64,000 bases of DNA from Brachionus manjavacas (Eukaryota > Rotifera > Eurotatoria > Ploima > Brachionidae): the NCBI GenBank assembly GCA_019054805.1, contig JAHQIY010000004.1, forward strand, positions 8,006,501 through 8,070,500. Reading direction: 5' to 3'. The notes beneath the pieces were generated by a model. The model worked only from the letters and a program-made list of their open reading frames with translations, searched no databases and had not been told where the DNA came from. Shown in pieces: positions 35,101-47,074 of the stretch. The position numbers and the translations under genes are program-made. The first letter of the stretch is position 1; each line of letters begins with the position of its first letter.

Positions 35101-37036
35101 GAAGAAGGATATTTAGTTTTTTCTTTTCATATTTTATAATTAAAATATATTAATAATGCTTACCCTAGAAATTTTTTAATCAACTTGGCTTTAAACATTA
35201 TATTCTATTCTCTCAAGAGCAATTAACAATGCATCAAAGTAAAATCAATATTTCTAAAATTTTAAATTTTTAAGTTATGCGAAAATGATGCAAATAATCC
35301 ATTTTTGTCTCTTTATCTGTCCAAAGGAGAGCAAGCAGAGAAAGGCCTAAATTATGAGGTACTAATTAGCAATGTTCAATAGGATATCACTGGAAGAAAG
35401 AATTGTGAGCTTATTTTGCAGTACAGATTGATAAATAATATGCTATCTGTAAATTGGTTTAATGGCGCAAAACAGTTACAGCCCAGTGCTCCTAGACATA
35501 AATTTTCATTTCAGAGATTAGAAGCAAGAAACTGCAACCAGAAATTCAACTTATTTACAAACAGTGTGATAAGCTTACGGAGCAGGTTACTAGCAGAGAT
35601 TGTTCAATCTTAAACTGTAAAAGTTGGACAAGATTATCCTGGACTCGCTAAGAAAGAACTATCATAATGTGCATTCCTCATTCCATATAGTCCGGGAACC
35701 AGAATAAATAATAGTTTACGATTGCTATTTAATATGATATCTAATATAAAATCTGTGTTTTTTTGTCACTTTTCTAGCACATATTCAAATGTTGATTTAT
35801 TTAATTTTTGACATATTTTTCATTGTTCTAGAATCAATTGAAGTCAATTGTCTAATTCTTTTAAAAAGATTAGTGGAATTAAAAATTAAAAAAGCTGTTC
35901 TTGAAAGATGCAATTAAAAAAAACATTTTGATGTTTAGCAAACTAAAATAAAATTGAAAATTAAAAAAAAAATTCTAAAAATTTTCAAAGATCTCAATTT
36001 TTTAAAGATCGTCTACTCTTTTTTGTTAAGTAAACAATTTTTAATTTTTAATATTTGCAGAGCAAAAATTTTGAAAGATCTGGAAAAAATCAATTCAATA
36101 AAGGAATCAATCAAATGACCACTGATGATGAGATTTTTCTGTCATATATATGTCCCAGAGCTTCTTAAATAGAAAAAAATGTGTGTAAAAGATTTTAAGA
36201 GTAACGACATCAGATTTAAGAGTGATTCTTATTTAATTCATTATTACTTTGGAAAAATATTTCCCAAACGATCATAGTTAAAAAAGCTTTACGCCTTTCT
36301 TTTGATAAAAAATTAATTAATAAAATTCTTAAAAAAATCTTTGCTTGAATTATTCATAACTTTAACTACGGCATCTATTAAAAATTAATTATTAATTTTG
36401 GTCTTAAGAAAAAACTTTTTTCTTCATGTTTGATGCAGAGGCACACTTTTTTAAAACCGTAAATCTATCAAGATTTATTGTGACAGAAAAAAATAAAAAT
36501 TCTAATGACTAAAATTAATTGAGAATAAAATTTCCAATTTCAAATTTTCAGCTCAAACAAATGTTATTTTTTAATAGAGCTTTAATTTGATTTTAGTAGA
36601 ATATTTAAATTTATCATTCACAAATTACATAAAGCGACTTAAAAAAATTTAAATTTTAAAATCTTTCAACTTGTCAAAAAATGTGAAAAATTAAGTTAAA
36701 TAGAAAAATTTTAGCTTGAAACCACTAACTTAAAAATAGTCTAAAATTTGAATTTTCTGAAAAAAAAATCCTAATTTGAAAAAAGAATAGAAAACCAATC
36801 TTTGAGAAAAAAAACAAAAAAAAACTTACTGGTCCAGCATTGGTAAATCCGTTCTGAGCTGCAATCTTGTCGGCTAGAGAGCGACTGACAGGTTTTTTAA
36901 ATTCAACCAGATACGAATTGGTCAGTATCTTTGAATAGCTTTCATTCAAAAAACAGCATAGTAAGAGTGTTGTTACAAACGAGCTCGATTTGAAACCATG
37001 TCCGAATACTGTACCAAATAACTTGAACAGATTCAT
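29197..37036 (-). CDS. PCSK2: Prohormone convertase 2 (PCSK2/amontillado)
   Basis: Kexin-family subtilase that cuts neuropeptide and peptide-hormone precursors at dibasic sites in secretory granules. Seven coding exons: 37036-36830, 31294-31055, 31000-30854, 30797-30456, 30405-30089, 30033-29800 and 29749-29197. They total 2040 nt in one frame (679 aa; human PC2 is 638). A signal peptide (about 1-35) is followed by the prodomain, ending YKRVKR|GY at residue 120. Catalytic residues are Asp184 (IMDDG), His225 (NSHGTRCAG) and Ser401 (SGTSAAAPE). Asp327 in WASGDGG replaces the oxyanion Asn, a PC2 hallmark that ties activity to the 7B2 chaperone. The P domain follows (LNERTK near the C-terminus). 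The start is the ATG 3 nt after a TTATTTTCAG acceptor, so a 5' UTR intron probably exists. Intron 1 is 5.5 kb and contains another gene on the other strand. Confidence 0.95.
31578..32792 (+). CDS. Seven-transmembrane, GPCR-like receptor, intronless
   Basis: 404 aa in a single exon, antisense inside intron 1 of the convertase gene. The N-terminus has two N-glycosylation sequons (NET 16, NDT 25). Seven hydrophobic segments follow, at about 49-78, 89-110, 128-156, 218-237, 258-289, 306-334 and 337-358. Cys130 at the start of TM3 and Cys250 in the second outer loop could form the class A disulfide. ERD at 158-160, just after TM3, resembles the DRY/ERY motif. A charged third-segment loop (residues 165-215) and a polar tail complete a receptor layout. 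No NPxxY or conserved TM6 CWxP is seen, so it is highly divergent. AATAAA overlaps the stop (32791-32796). Ligand unknown; it could instead be another kind of 7TM protein. Confidence 0.72.
   Translation: MDTDLVIYSDDMLDINETLNFIRANDTMGLIQEYLLRALLKKERKPDNFLLINFGASILFLITVITIFFLVLSIVFIFKKKLREKNPIYRVLVHFFTFKIFLSVLIFLSVNSSNIVQSSIFHIKRDHFGCFFLNLTILFFDIGEHLQFLIIWLIIFAERDFLKFKFLYSDYLVKKVSTSMEQEAEQSDQVGETNSDRAYVQKLKKKSIKNFLTLKSRSIILVGFYILNGVLAFFLSIHTSPIYYEKHKFCVFSSMNSYVFLIYEFLVMIVLFPITYFFLLVSTFFSVFFAGKKDELAPKQTESENNLIIFVKKASFLIGVEELLMTFEYTTFWIAHPFLIEILRSVCLLTILATVILFVKNEGVHLVFNRNTQINNGRNFNTIFRPRNSNTEVVDYQNLVENGY
32793..35329. other. Rest of PC2 intron 1, first part
   Basis: AT-rich. A 52-codon acidic open stretch with an acceptor-like AAACAG on the minus strand (33570-33379; RENGSDEDETSFSPRED) is the only coding-like patch. 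Otherwise nothing is recognised. Confidence 0.3.
35330..35640 (+). mobile_element. LINE relic: C-terminal RT region
   Basis: The plus-strand frame reads LINNMLSVNWFNGAKQ, then KFNLFTNSVISLRSRLLAEIVQ. This fits the far C-terminal signature of LINE RT ORFs (...YKIINN...; ...FFTNRVI.LWN.LP..IV). It is flanked by stops and has no catalytic core. It lies in intron 1 of the convertase gene, antisense to it. Confidence 0.55.
35641..36829. other. Rest of PC2 intron 1, second part
   Basis: AT-rich intron sequence up to the exon 1 donor at 36829; no gene or clear repeat arms. Confidence 0.4.
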
Positions 37037-37039
37037 AAT

Positions 37040-40000
37040 CTGAAAATAAATTGTCAAAAAAAATTTTTAGGAACAGAGATAACCATAAAAGATAAATAGA
37101 TAAAAGATAAGTCTTGCTGATTGGAGTATTTACCGATTCTCAAAATTTAAAATCTACATAGATTATATCAAAAAATATTGTTTAATATAAAAAAAAAGAA
37201 ATTTGTCATATCGATTTTTTCATTTTTTCTTCAAGATTAATTATTTCTGAAAAAAAAAGATGAAGGCGTTTTGGAAATAGAAATTAAATTAACTTTGGTT
37301 ATCATTTATTTTTTTTGAATCCAACAAAACTTAAATACTTGAATCTAAGCCATTGAAGTCACTTATTATTATAATAAACAAGCAAATTCCGAAAGTGTTT
37401 TGTTTATTCAGAAAAAATCGATTTAAATTTTAATCCAGAAATGTGCGTATTTAGACTTACAAATTTTCTCCAAAAGGATACTAAAACGGCTTCCGGGTTT
37501 ATTAAATGAAATTAAAATTTAAAAACACTGTAATTTAAAGTATTAATATTTGATGTCAATAAAACTGGCTGTATTTACGACGCTCGAACATGGCAGAATT
37601 ATTGATTTTTTAAAGCCTAAATCTAAATTATTATTATTATAATTTTTTCAACTAAAATAAGTTTCTTTTAATTAATTTAGACATTGCTCAAATGATCATT
37701 TTAACAGCTTTGATAATTTGTCTATGAACAGGAAAATATTTATTTTTGATATTTTTTATTGACTTGAAAAATTTTCAAATGTCAATAGATAATTGTTTCT
37801 ATAGAGAAATATTTGAATATGCTAGAATTTTTTTTCGGAAAAAATTAATTGTCTCTTGCAAAAACTTTGAAAATCCCTAGTTCTTAAATTTAATCATAAT
37901 TTTTTTTAATCAATTTGATAGCTGAAAAATGATACTTTCATTTTACTTGATTGACATGATTTTCTTGATGTTCGTTTAGTTAGAACAATTAAAATAATTT
38001 TTTTCTTCCTTTGGCATAATATTCGCAATTTTTTTAATTGAAAAAATTTATCGATTAAATCAGTTGAAAAAAATGTGAGTGAAAAATTTAATGAATTTTG
38101 CATTAGATGACAAATAAAATACTAAAAAATCAAAATTTGCTTTTAATTAAATAAATTTAAAATTTAAGAAAGGATTTTAGAATTTTTTAAAATTTTATTT
38201 ACTCTTTAATTACAGTTTGTAATAGCATTGGGGAAAAAAATAATAATAGCTGTGAAAAAGATTTCAAAACACTATTTTAATAATGTCATATCTATTATTA
38301 AATATATGATGAATTTGAAAATTAGAAGATATTTATTTTAATTTTTAGAATTTATTTGTAAAATTCACTATTACTAATATTCAGCTTCAAATATCTCGAG
38401 TTTCAAATGATTAAAAAAATTTTAACACCTTTTTAAGAATTTTGATATCTTGATATTTTAAAAATCAATTAATGGAAGAACTTTACTAAAATAATGATGC
38501 CAATTTATTCTGGAAAAAATTTAATAATCTGAACTAATTTAAGTATTTCCTATTTAGCTTTGATAAAAAATAAAGCATTTGAAAAATCCATATTTTGATT
38601 TTCCCTAAAAAACGCAAATAGAAGTTAATGATCTAAATTAAATGATTTCAATTTAAGGAAGGTTTTTTTTAGTAATTTTTTACTCTAAATTTTATTGCAG
38701 GATCATTTTTCAAAGTAACTATTCAAAGTTAAACTCAAATCATTACATCTGCAAATCTCTGCAAAAAGTTTATTAATGCAGAATGATACACAGCACATGA
38801 AGTATGTCTCTGCATTTTTTTATTTTTAATGCTTAAGAAATGGGGGTGGTAAAGTGGTTTGATTTAGGAACCAGTTTTTTATAAAAGCGGTTATAGCATT
38901 GAAATAAAAAGAAGATTTTTGAAAGCTTATTTTTAACTTTATTAATTTTAAATTATTTCAATTAAACGATTAATTAAAAATTAAATGATGATTTAAAAAA
39001 TTAAGCTTAATATTCTGTTATTTGATTTTGAACCGGTTTTCCTTCATACCGGTTAGATTATAAACTATATTATATCGGTATTGAATAATTATTACATTAG
39101 GTACTTGGCTTATTGAGTGGGACTGTGAGATGTTTAAAATGAAAAATATCTTTTAGTAGAAAATAATTGCTTGATGAAAAGTGTTCCTGACAACTCACTC
39201 ATTCTCTTAGACGTACTTCAATTAATTTGGTATTTTCTACCTCAAAACAAAAATATAAAGCTTCCAAATTTTATCTCCTGGGGATGAGAACAGCTGGAAA
39301 TTTTATTTGATTTTTAGTTCATCAAAGATTCTCTATTAACGATATTAAATTTTTTAGATTTTAAGTCTCAGAAACATTCCAATGAAAAAAAAGTTTTTTT
39401 GCTATTTATCATTTTAGTTAAGGTACGCAAATTTCCCTCTTTCAAGAAAAGAAATGAATTATTAATTACTTTGCAAGATATTATAATTAAATTATTTTAG
39501 ATTTGTTAACTAAACATTTTGGATATTTTTATTGAATTAAATTTTAATGATATTAAAGTATTGATTGATTTTTAAGAATATTTTCAAATTGAATTTTATT
39601 AGTTAATTTAAAATTGTTAAGAATGATAAGTGTTTCTTCATTAAATTAGATATGTTTATACTTTTTGCTACTAATCAACTATTTTTATGAAAGAAATTCC
39701 ATTGATATTTTTTCAATTTAATTTTTCTTTAATTTTTTCTTAAATTTTTTGAATTATTTTAATTTTATTCTGAAAATACATAATTAAATAATAAAGCCCT
39801 TTTTTAGATAAATAAGAATACTCTTTGCAGCAGATTTGATTTCATATTTTATTTTCAAAAATATACTTAAATCTCATTAACGATCACACAATTACAAAAA
39901 ATGTTTTTAAATTTTTAATATTAAAATTAATCTGGCAAAAAATACCGTCCATATTAAAATATTCACTGTTCTAATGACAAGTTTCATTTTCCGATCAATG

Positions 40001-41589
40001 GTAACAAAATTATCCAAACTACCGATTTGGCGATGAGTTAAGTCAAAAGTCCTGTAAGCTCAAATTTTTATCTCTTAAATCCTTTAGTTGAATATGATAC
40101 TTAAGCATTCAAAGCTTAATTTTTTGTTTCTTACCAAAAACTAAATTAGGTAGATTGAAAAGACAAGCTTAGTGGTACAATCAGCTCTTATCTCAAATTG
40201 GATGGTTCTGTTACAGAGAAACAAAAAAAACACAAATAAAATTATTCTCGATTTCTTTACTTATTCAAATTTAAAAAAAGAAATTTAAAAAATTAGGATT
40301 GTTTCTAAAACAATATTATAAGATAAACTTTGCATCTTTTGTCTATTCAAAGTGAAGAATAAATCCAATGAAGAACTAAATAATTATACCACAAAATTAA
40401 ATTCCCAAAGAAAAATTTGAAAATACAGAATCGTTAATATTTAAAAAATATTTTCTAGCGAGCCAAAAAGATTACAAATTATTAATACTTCAGTTACCAA
40501 AGGAGTATGTCCGATAAAGACTCCATTTTTCTCTTGCTCGAAATTTGTATTAGTGTTAGGAGACAAATTAAGCTAATTTTGAAGCTCTAGAGACAAAGAT
40601 AAAAAATTGTAAAAATATTTAATTTTAAAATTAAGCCTTTGGCGAATAATGTTTTGTAAAATTTAACACCGTATTATTTTGAGTTTGATCTTTCTAGTGT
40701 TAAACAACATAATTATTTTCTCGATTCTTACCTTTTTAGAGAAAAAAATTTTTGTAGAAATATAGTAAATCAAATTAAGTAGAAATTAAAGAAAAAAGCA
40801 ATTAATTTTAATGCCGTCTTAATTAATGAGATTAAATATTCTTAAATAATTTAATCCATTCTTATTTTTCATAAAACACTGCATCTTTTTTAACAAATTA
40901 ATTGATAATCATCAAGACTATGGTTTTATTAAAGTCCTTAAAAAATCTTCATTCTAACAGTAGCTCATTAGGTTCTATCGAATATTTCTTATAAACATAT
41001 AATTTAATAATATTTTAAGTAATGATAAATTTGAGTATAATATTATGCATTCATTTTAATATTTAGGTTGGTAAATTTTTTTAGAAGATATATGAGAGTT
41101 ATTGGTTAAATAAAAAACAATTTAGTTAAATAACAAAAAAAACCTCATCAACATAAATGATTTGAAAAAACTAGATAATTAAAATAATTTTATTGCTAAA
41201 TGGTTTATATATTTAATTATTTAAATGATTTAATTTTTGGAAGATGTCTATTGAAAGATAATTATCTGAAAATTAAATTATTTTAAAAAGGATAAAATAT
41301 CTGTTAAATAATAATTTAGCTAGAAGAAAACAAAAATATGCGAATTTTTTAAGACTTGTATCTATACAACATAAATTTGAATTAAACGTATTCATATTCG
41401 CTGGTTTCATGTTCAGTGTTTGATGCGGATCAAAACGCGTGATTACGCTATTAGAGCATGCGTTCAAAGTTAACAATATTATACCATGAGCGCGATGTAC
41501 TTTGGTGCATGGTCCAAAGCCGTGTTTTAACTTGTGGTGCAGCATAATCGAACGAGGGAATACGGTTTTTTATTTACTTGTTAATGATA
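37040..41589. other. Region upstream of PC2 and gene desert
   Basis: Begins with an acceptor-like TTATTTTCAG just upstream of the PC2 start codon, implying a noncoding 5' exon somewhere in this interval. The rest is AT-rich with no confident gene. A GC-richer island at 41380-41560 has stops in all frames and may be a transposon scrap. Confidence 0.35.
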
Positions 41590-42350
41590 CTTTAATTTTT
41601 TTTTTTTTAATTTCCAACTCAATCAAAGAGACCTAAGGTCAAACCCATAAAGGGATGATTGAGCCCATTTATTAATAATAAAAAAAAATACATAAAAATT
41701 TATAAAATTAATAAAAGTACGAGATAGTCATTTGAATTTCTTAGATTATAATCAATATTTTTCGAGCGGTTGCTGATTAAAACTTCTCTTAAGTCAACAG
41801 GCGATGTTTTTAAATTTACAATTTTATGTACAAAATGAGCAAGACGTTTGATAGTTCTATGCTGAAAGCAGTCGCGACACTTAGTGTTAAAGTCATCATT
41901 GCCATGAATATTAGGGCGAATATTTAATAATTTTTTAACACAATAGTTATAAGAATTAGCTAATTTTTAAATTGATCTTTTTGTAAAATATATTGATAAC
42001 GATAGACAGTAGTCAAAGAAGGGCATGACAAATGATTTGAAGAACTGGAGCTTGACTTTGTGCGATAAGTAAAATAATCTTCTTATAGCATAAAGTCATT
42101 TATTTATTGAAGTTCTTAAGCTTATTACGTGTTGCAAGAAAGTGAGCTTGTTATCAATTATTACTCCAAGAAGTTTAAATTTATCAACAACTTCAACCAT
42201 AATACCATTTATTTCAATATTACAGGGAAACTTAAGTTTTGTTTTATTTGAGATAAACATAATTTTAGTCGTGGACCAATTAATACTATTGAATTTACAC
42301 CAAGTAAATAACTTTTGAATTGATTCAAGAAAAGAATGAATAAGTTCAGA
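41590..42350 (-). mobile_element. LINE relic with 3' tail
   Basis: The minus strand from about 42350 reads an RT thumb segment: IHSFLESIQKLFTWCKFN, then LKFPCNIEINGIMVEVVDKF, followed by KLLGVIIDNKLTFLQHV. It then breaks up with stops. At 41690-41620 a GC-richer tail (GGGCTCAATCATCCC...ACCTTAGGTCTC) resembles the tails at 63.1 and 63.9 kb, followed by an A-rich run. Same broad type as the other LINEs but a different copy. Confidence 0.65.
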
Positions 42351-42559
42351 TTAATTTTTATTTACTTGTTAATCATACTTTAAAGTATTTTAAGAGCGAT
42401 TGACTGTCATTTTGTAATTTTGGTTATTGTAAATATTCCTTTATTTTTCTCTCCCTTTTCTTTTTTCTTAATTAAAAAAAAAAAACATAATTAAAAATTA
42501 TTTTTTCTAAATTGCGAAAATATTTTAAAAAAAAAACGCTCATGGTTAAGTTAATCAAC

Positions 42560-43258
42560 TTTCCAGTAATATCGACAAAGATGTCGCTATATCAAAGGAT
42601 CTTTATTCAAAATGACTATAAATGGGCAAACCAAGTCAGGTACTGCACAAATCGTGGAAATCGAATGCTATGAATGATAGCAAAGAATTTCAGATATTTA
42701 AATGCAGACTCTTTGAAATGCTATATACAGCGCTTGTGCGGTCACACTAAGAGATTGTAATAAGTTCTTGGTGCCCATATTTAGAAAAAGAAATCGTTGA
42801 ACTTGAAAAAGTTAAGAGAAGAGAAGCAAGAATCATTCCTTTCCTTCGTAATTACGAATATGGCAAAAGACTTGAATTTTTAGAGCTAACTGACCTCAAA
42901 GTAAAAAGAATGAGGGGTGATTAAATTCAGATCTATAAAATCATTAATGGCTATGAAAGTGCTAAACTTAATAATGGAATAAATTTATCTGCAAATCAAG
43001 TATACAATATGAGGAAACACACAAAATGCATGGTAAGAGACGATGTCAAAAATTGAATGCATCGTTATCATTTTCTGAAAAATCGTGTGGTTAAAATATG
43101 GAATAGCCTCACTGAAGAAATTGTTAATTCTAAAACAAAAAATATTTTTAAAACTAAACTGGATATATGGCTTAAAAAAATATTTACTGCTAAAACTTGT
43201 AAAAGCTTAATCCGTTTTGGGCCGCAGTATTTTTTAGTACTACTAAAGACCTTTATCT
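42560..43258 (+). mobile_element. LINE relic: C-terminal RT region
   Basis: The plus strand carries a broken RT C-terminus: LYTALVRSH, SSWCPYLEKEIVELEKVKRR, RIIPFLRNYEYGKRLEFLEL and IQIYKIINGYESAKLNNG. Open frame 43057-43263 follows, with VVKIWNSLTEEIVNSKT. At least three stops interrupt the frame. It ends abruptly where a different LINE copy begins with TTGATACGG, so the next copy probably inserted into, or was joined to, this one. Confidence 0.7.
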
Positions 43259-44450
43259 TTTGATACGGTACCGCATCAACGACTTCTTCATAAACTACGT
43301 TGTTATGGACTAGGTGAGAAAATAGTAAGTTGGCTCGAAGACTTTTTGAGTATGAGAACTCAGCGAGTTGTACTTGGAGATGGAGTTTCTAGATGGTCAG
43401 AGGTACTGAGTGGAGTTCCGCAAGGATCTGTACTTGGACCCCTGCTATTTGTTTTGTACATAAATGACCTACCTGACTGCGTTTCAAATAAAATGGAATT
43501 GTATGCAGATGACTCAAAAATACTCGGTATAGTTAATAATGTTTATGAGAGAGCGATGTTACAGAAAGATCTGGACGCAGTATGTCAATGGATAGAGGTT
43601 TGGCGTATGGGACTTTGTGCTAACAAATGTAAAGTAATGCATTTCGGCAGACTAAATGAAAGGCATAAATATACACAAAAAAGCAACAGGAATGTTATAC
43701 TAGCGACCACAGATTGTGAAAGGGATCTTGGAGTGATGGTTTCATCAGATTTGAAGTGGACCAGCCAAGTGAAAAGTGCTTATGCGAAAGCGAGTAGGGT
43801 GCTTGGAATGCTAAAGCGAACGTTTACAAGTAGAGAGGAAAGACTGTGGGTAAGATTGTATATATCCATGGTGAGACCCCACCTAGATTACGCAGTGCAG
43901 GTTTGGAACCCAAGTATGAAAATGGACGTGAATGCGTTGGAAAAGGTGCAAGAGAGGGCAACAAAAATACCTTTGTCTGTAAGAAACATGCCGTATGAAA
44001 AGAGGCTGACAAAATTAGGACTGACAAAGCTGAGTGAAAGAAGAGTAAGAGGGGACTTGATTGAAATGTACAAACTAGTGAATGGAATAGAAAAGGTAAG
44101 CTTGGTCAAGAATCTAGTGAATAAATCAGAAAACAAGGGACCAGCCGGGGCGTTAAGAGGAAATAGCATCAGAGTCCAGAGAGAAAGTTTCCCAGCTAAA
44201 ATTAGAAACGATTTTGCGGCTGCAGTAAATGCCAGACATGTATTTTTCTCAAACAGAGTAGTTCCGCATTGGAATAGGTTGCCAGAAAACGTGGTGAAAT
44301 CCAAGTCAACCGCTAATTTTAAAATGGCTTTAGATAAGTTCAATGGAATCGGCTGCTACAGCTTTACACGGCCAATTGGCGGTGATGGGCTTAGACAATC
44401 TACATGTTAGGTGTCGCAGCAAGAACTACTACTACTACTACTACTATCTT
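43259..44450 (+). mobile_element. 5'-truncated YADD-type LINE with open RT frame and (CTA)n tail
   Basis: It starts in mid-RT (FDTVPHQRLLHKLRCYGLG). From 43346 there is an uninterrupted 354-codon frame to 44410: GVPQGSVLGPLLFVLYINDL, the catalytic ELYADDSK box, CKVMHFGR, the thumb (RDLGVMVSSDLKW), the VRPHLDYAVQVWNP block and VPHWNRLPENVVKSK. The 3' end is GTGTCGCAGCAAGAA followed by (CTA)n at about 44427-44448. The open frame suggests recent insertion. N-terminal RT and endonuclease are missing, so it cannot move by itself. A second, broken copy lies at 60361-62967 (-). Confidence 0.88.
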
Positions 44451-47074
44451 CATCAAAGCCAAAAATTATCAAAGTATCTTTTCATAGTTTATTCTTCTAG
44501 AAGATAAATTATCTGAAATTTTTTTTTCATGTCTTAATAAAGATAATTATCTGTTCTGATACTTGGCTACATAAAAATAAAATATTTTTACGTACTCTTT
44601 CTCTTAATTTTTTGTGTTTGAATTACAAAATATTTTTACTGTTAAACTAACATTGAAAAATTTCGATTTTTCGAATATTTTTTCGGTTTAAAATAATTAT
44701 AATAAGTTAATTTTGCAAGCGTTATCATATTTGGAATTAAAATTTTTGGTCAAATAGAAAGAGTTTAATTTTTGCTTGAAAAATTGAAAAAGAAATATGA
44801 AATTTTTTTCTAAACCTTAAAATTGTAATTAACAAATATCAATTAAACCATCGAGTTTTAAAATTGATTATTAATTCATTGATGAATTATTTATAAAACA
44901 AATCAATTTTCAATATTTTTAAAAACTCAAAAGTCAAATTATTAAAGTCAAAAAATGAGCCATAAAGAAAGCAGTGTAGTCATATTTTTTTATTGAAAGT
45001 CTCGAGTCTGGTTCATCTTCTTACCCAAAATCAATAATTTTATACCAGATTAAAGTAAAATTTTGGATAAAAAGTGATCAAATTTTCTTTACCTCATCTC
45101 AACGCCCGATCTCAAAAATTGAAGATATTTCAGAAAAAATGAAAAAAAAAGTATTTGAAATATTTGTTGAATTGTATTGCTGCTCTGCTAAGATTCAAAC
45201 GTTTGTCCAATACTATATTGGTCGAATCTGGTTATGTATCTTGAAGTTACTCATTAATGTCTTGAATTTGATATTTGTCAAAAATGAGTTTTTGGCACTT
45301 TTTCGAAGGCGATTAAATTCTTGCCTTTTTACTTTATGAAATATTATGTAGAACTTTTTACGATTTTGAAGTTGAGTACTTAATCATGGCGGTAGCTAAA
45401 AAATTGACCATTTCCTTATAAACTGTGTCATTGCCGGACACTCATATTTTTCTTATCTGCATAACTTTTCGAATCTTTGGCTTGTTTCGATCTGTAAAAA
45501 AAAAGGCAAGAAAATTCCAAGATCTATCTAAAGGTATCATGGGTGTTCGTTAACTCGAAAAATTCATACTTCCAGACCGTTTTGATCCATTCAAAGCTGC
45601 TTTTGTTCGTGTTAACGGTTGTTATTTGTTATTTTGAAGGTTTTTATCCTGTTTACTTATTCCGTCACGTTCTGTTGTAATATCTGGAATGGATTTTGTA
45701 GTATTGGGAAGACTCAAGTCATCCCTATAGGTCAAGTCTCAGCATTCGGGAGAGATTTTTTGAAGATCATCGATTAAAAATTAAAAAAGATTTCACATTT
45801 TATTTTAAATTTTCTGTTGTTATCAAATTTCAAATTCTAGAGTCTGCTTGCGAAAATTCGTAAATTTATTTAGTTAATTTAATATTTTATTTTGTCAGTT
45901 TTTAATCATTAATTCAATTTTCATGTTTCATGTTTTGTAAGCCTTTTTTAGAAGGTAAATTTGGCTAATTTTAAAATTTACGGGTCTCTAAAATATTTAA
46001 ATTGATTAAGTATTTTTAGTTAAAGTTCTGATTTTTATTATTCCATTACTATTATTTCAAAAAAAAATACGCCCCGGTGGTGTTCAAAGTAAAAATATAA
46101 AGAGCTTTTAAAGACATTTGTCAAGTAACAAGTTTTTATTGAAAAAGATGAAAAAATTTAAATTTAAAAATTTTGTAATAGAAAATGATAAAGCACAACT
46201 AGTGTGTGTTATTAAAGTTATGTACTCACCAGGAATAAATGTGTTTGATAACACTCGAAATGAAATACTTTTTTTTTATTGTTAAGAACTTTTAATATGG
46301 ATGCACATCAACCCGAAAATAAATAAAATCGTCACATGGATAATTAAATTAAAGATTAGAATTTATTAAATTTTTAATTATTAATTTTAATTTAAACTAA
46401 TTGTTCTCTAATCTACAATATACCCGAATACCTACCAGGACTCTGTCCACGTTTAATTTTTTTATCACAATTTAATTTAAAATTTTTGATATGACGGGTT
46501 GATATGCATCCTATTATGGATGCATAATAAAACTCTTTTCAATTTAATTTTTTTCTAGATATGAATTAAATATGATCATTTAAACATATTCAAAATCTAA
46601 TTTTTTGATTTAAACACACCAAGAGAATAGAAAATTTTCTATTTTATTTGATATAAAAAAAAATTGTTTTTTGCTGTTCTTAATTTTTATTTTCTTAATT
46701 ATTTTGTAAAATTTAATGAATTTTATTCAAAAATCATGTTAGCTGATTAAGTTTATATAAGCTTTTAACTAGAATGATAGACATTGTAAAATTACTAAAT
46801 TTTTAAAAATATTTATTTTTCTTTAAAATAACCAGATTTCTTATCAAGAGAAAAGCCAGATAATCGGTCAATTTTAAAATTGTCATAAAACATTTTCCTA
46901 TATATATATATATGTGAAAAAAAAACAGAGAAAATTAGATGGCCACACTGCACTTGTTACGTGCTAAAAATGGCAATAATTACTTAAAAACAAATAATAA
47001 AAATAAGACATAACGGAGAATTGGAACAAATATTGGAACTAAATTAAAATATATACATAAAAGGTAATTTCAAT
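44451..47074. other. AT-rich interval upstream of the homeobox 3' end
   Basis: No gene. A patch at 45139-45400 includes a stretch related to the 8.35 kb element (TGTAGAACTTTTT). A short (TA)n lies at about 46899-46913. The final hundred bases probably hold the homeobox 3' UTR. Confidence 0.4.

Noticed and set aside
41273-41545. 90-codon minus-strand ORF in a GC-richer patch
   Set aside because: No domain, and the GC-rich part covers only half of it; could be transposon debris.
43824-44343. Minus-strand ORFs over the RT
   Set aside because: Antisense to a clear reverse transcriptase frame.
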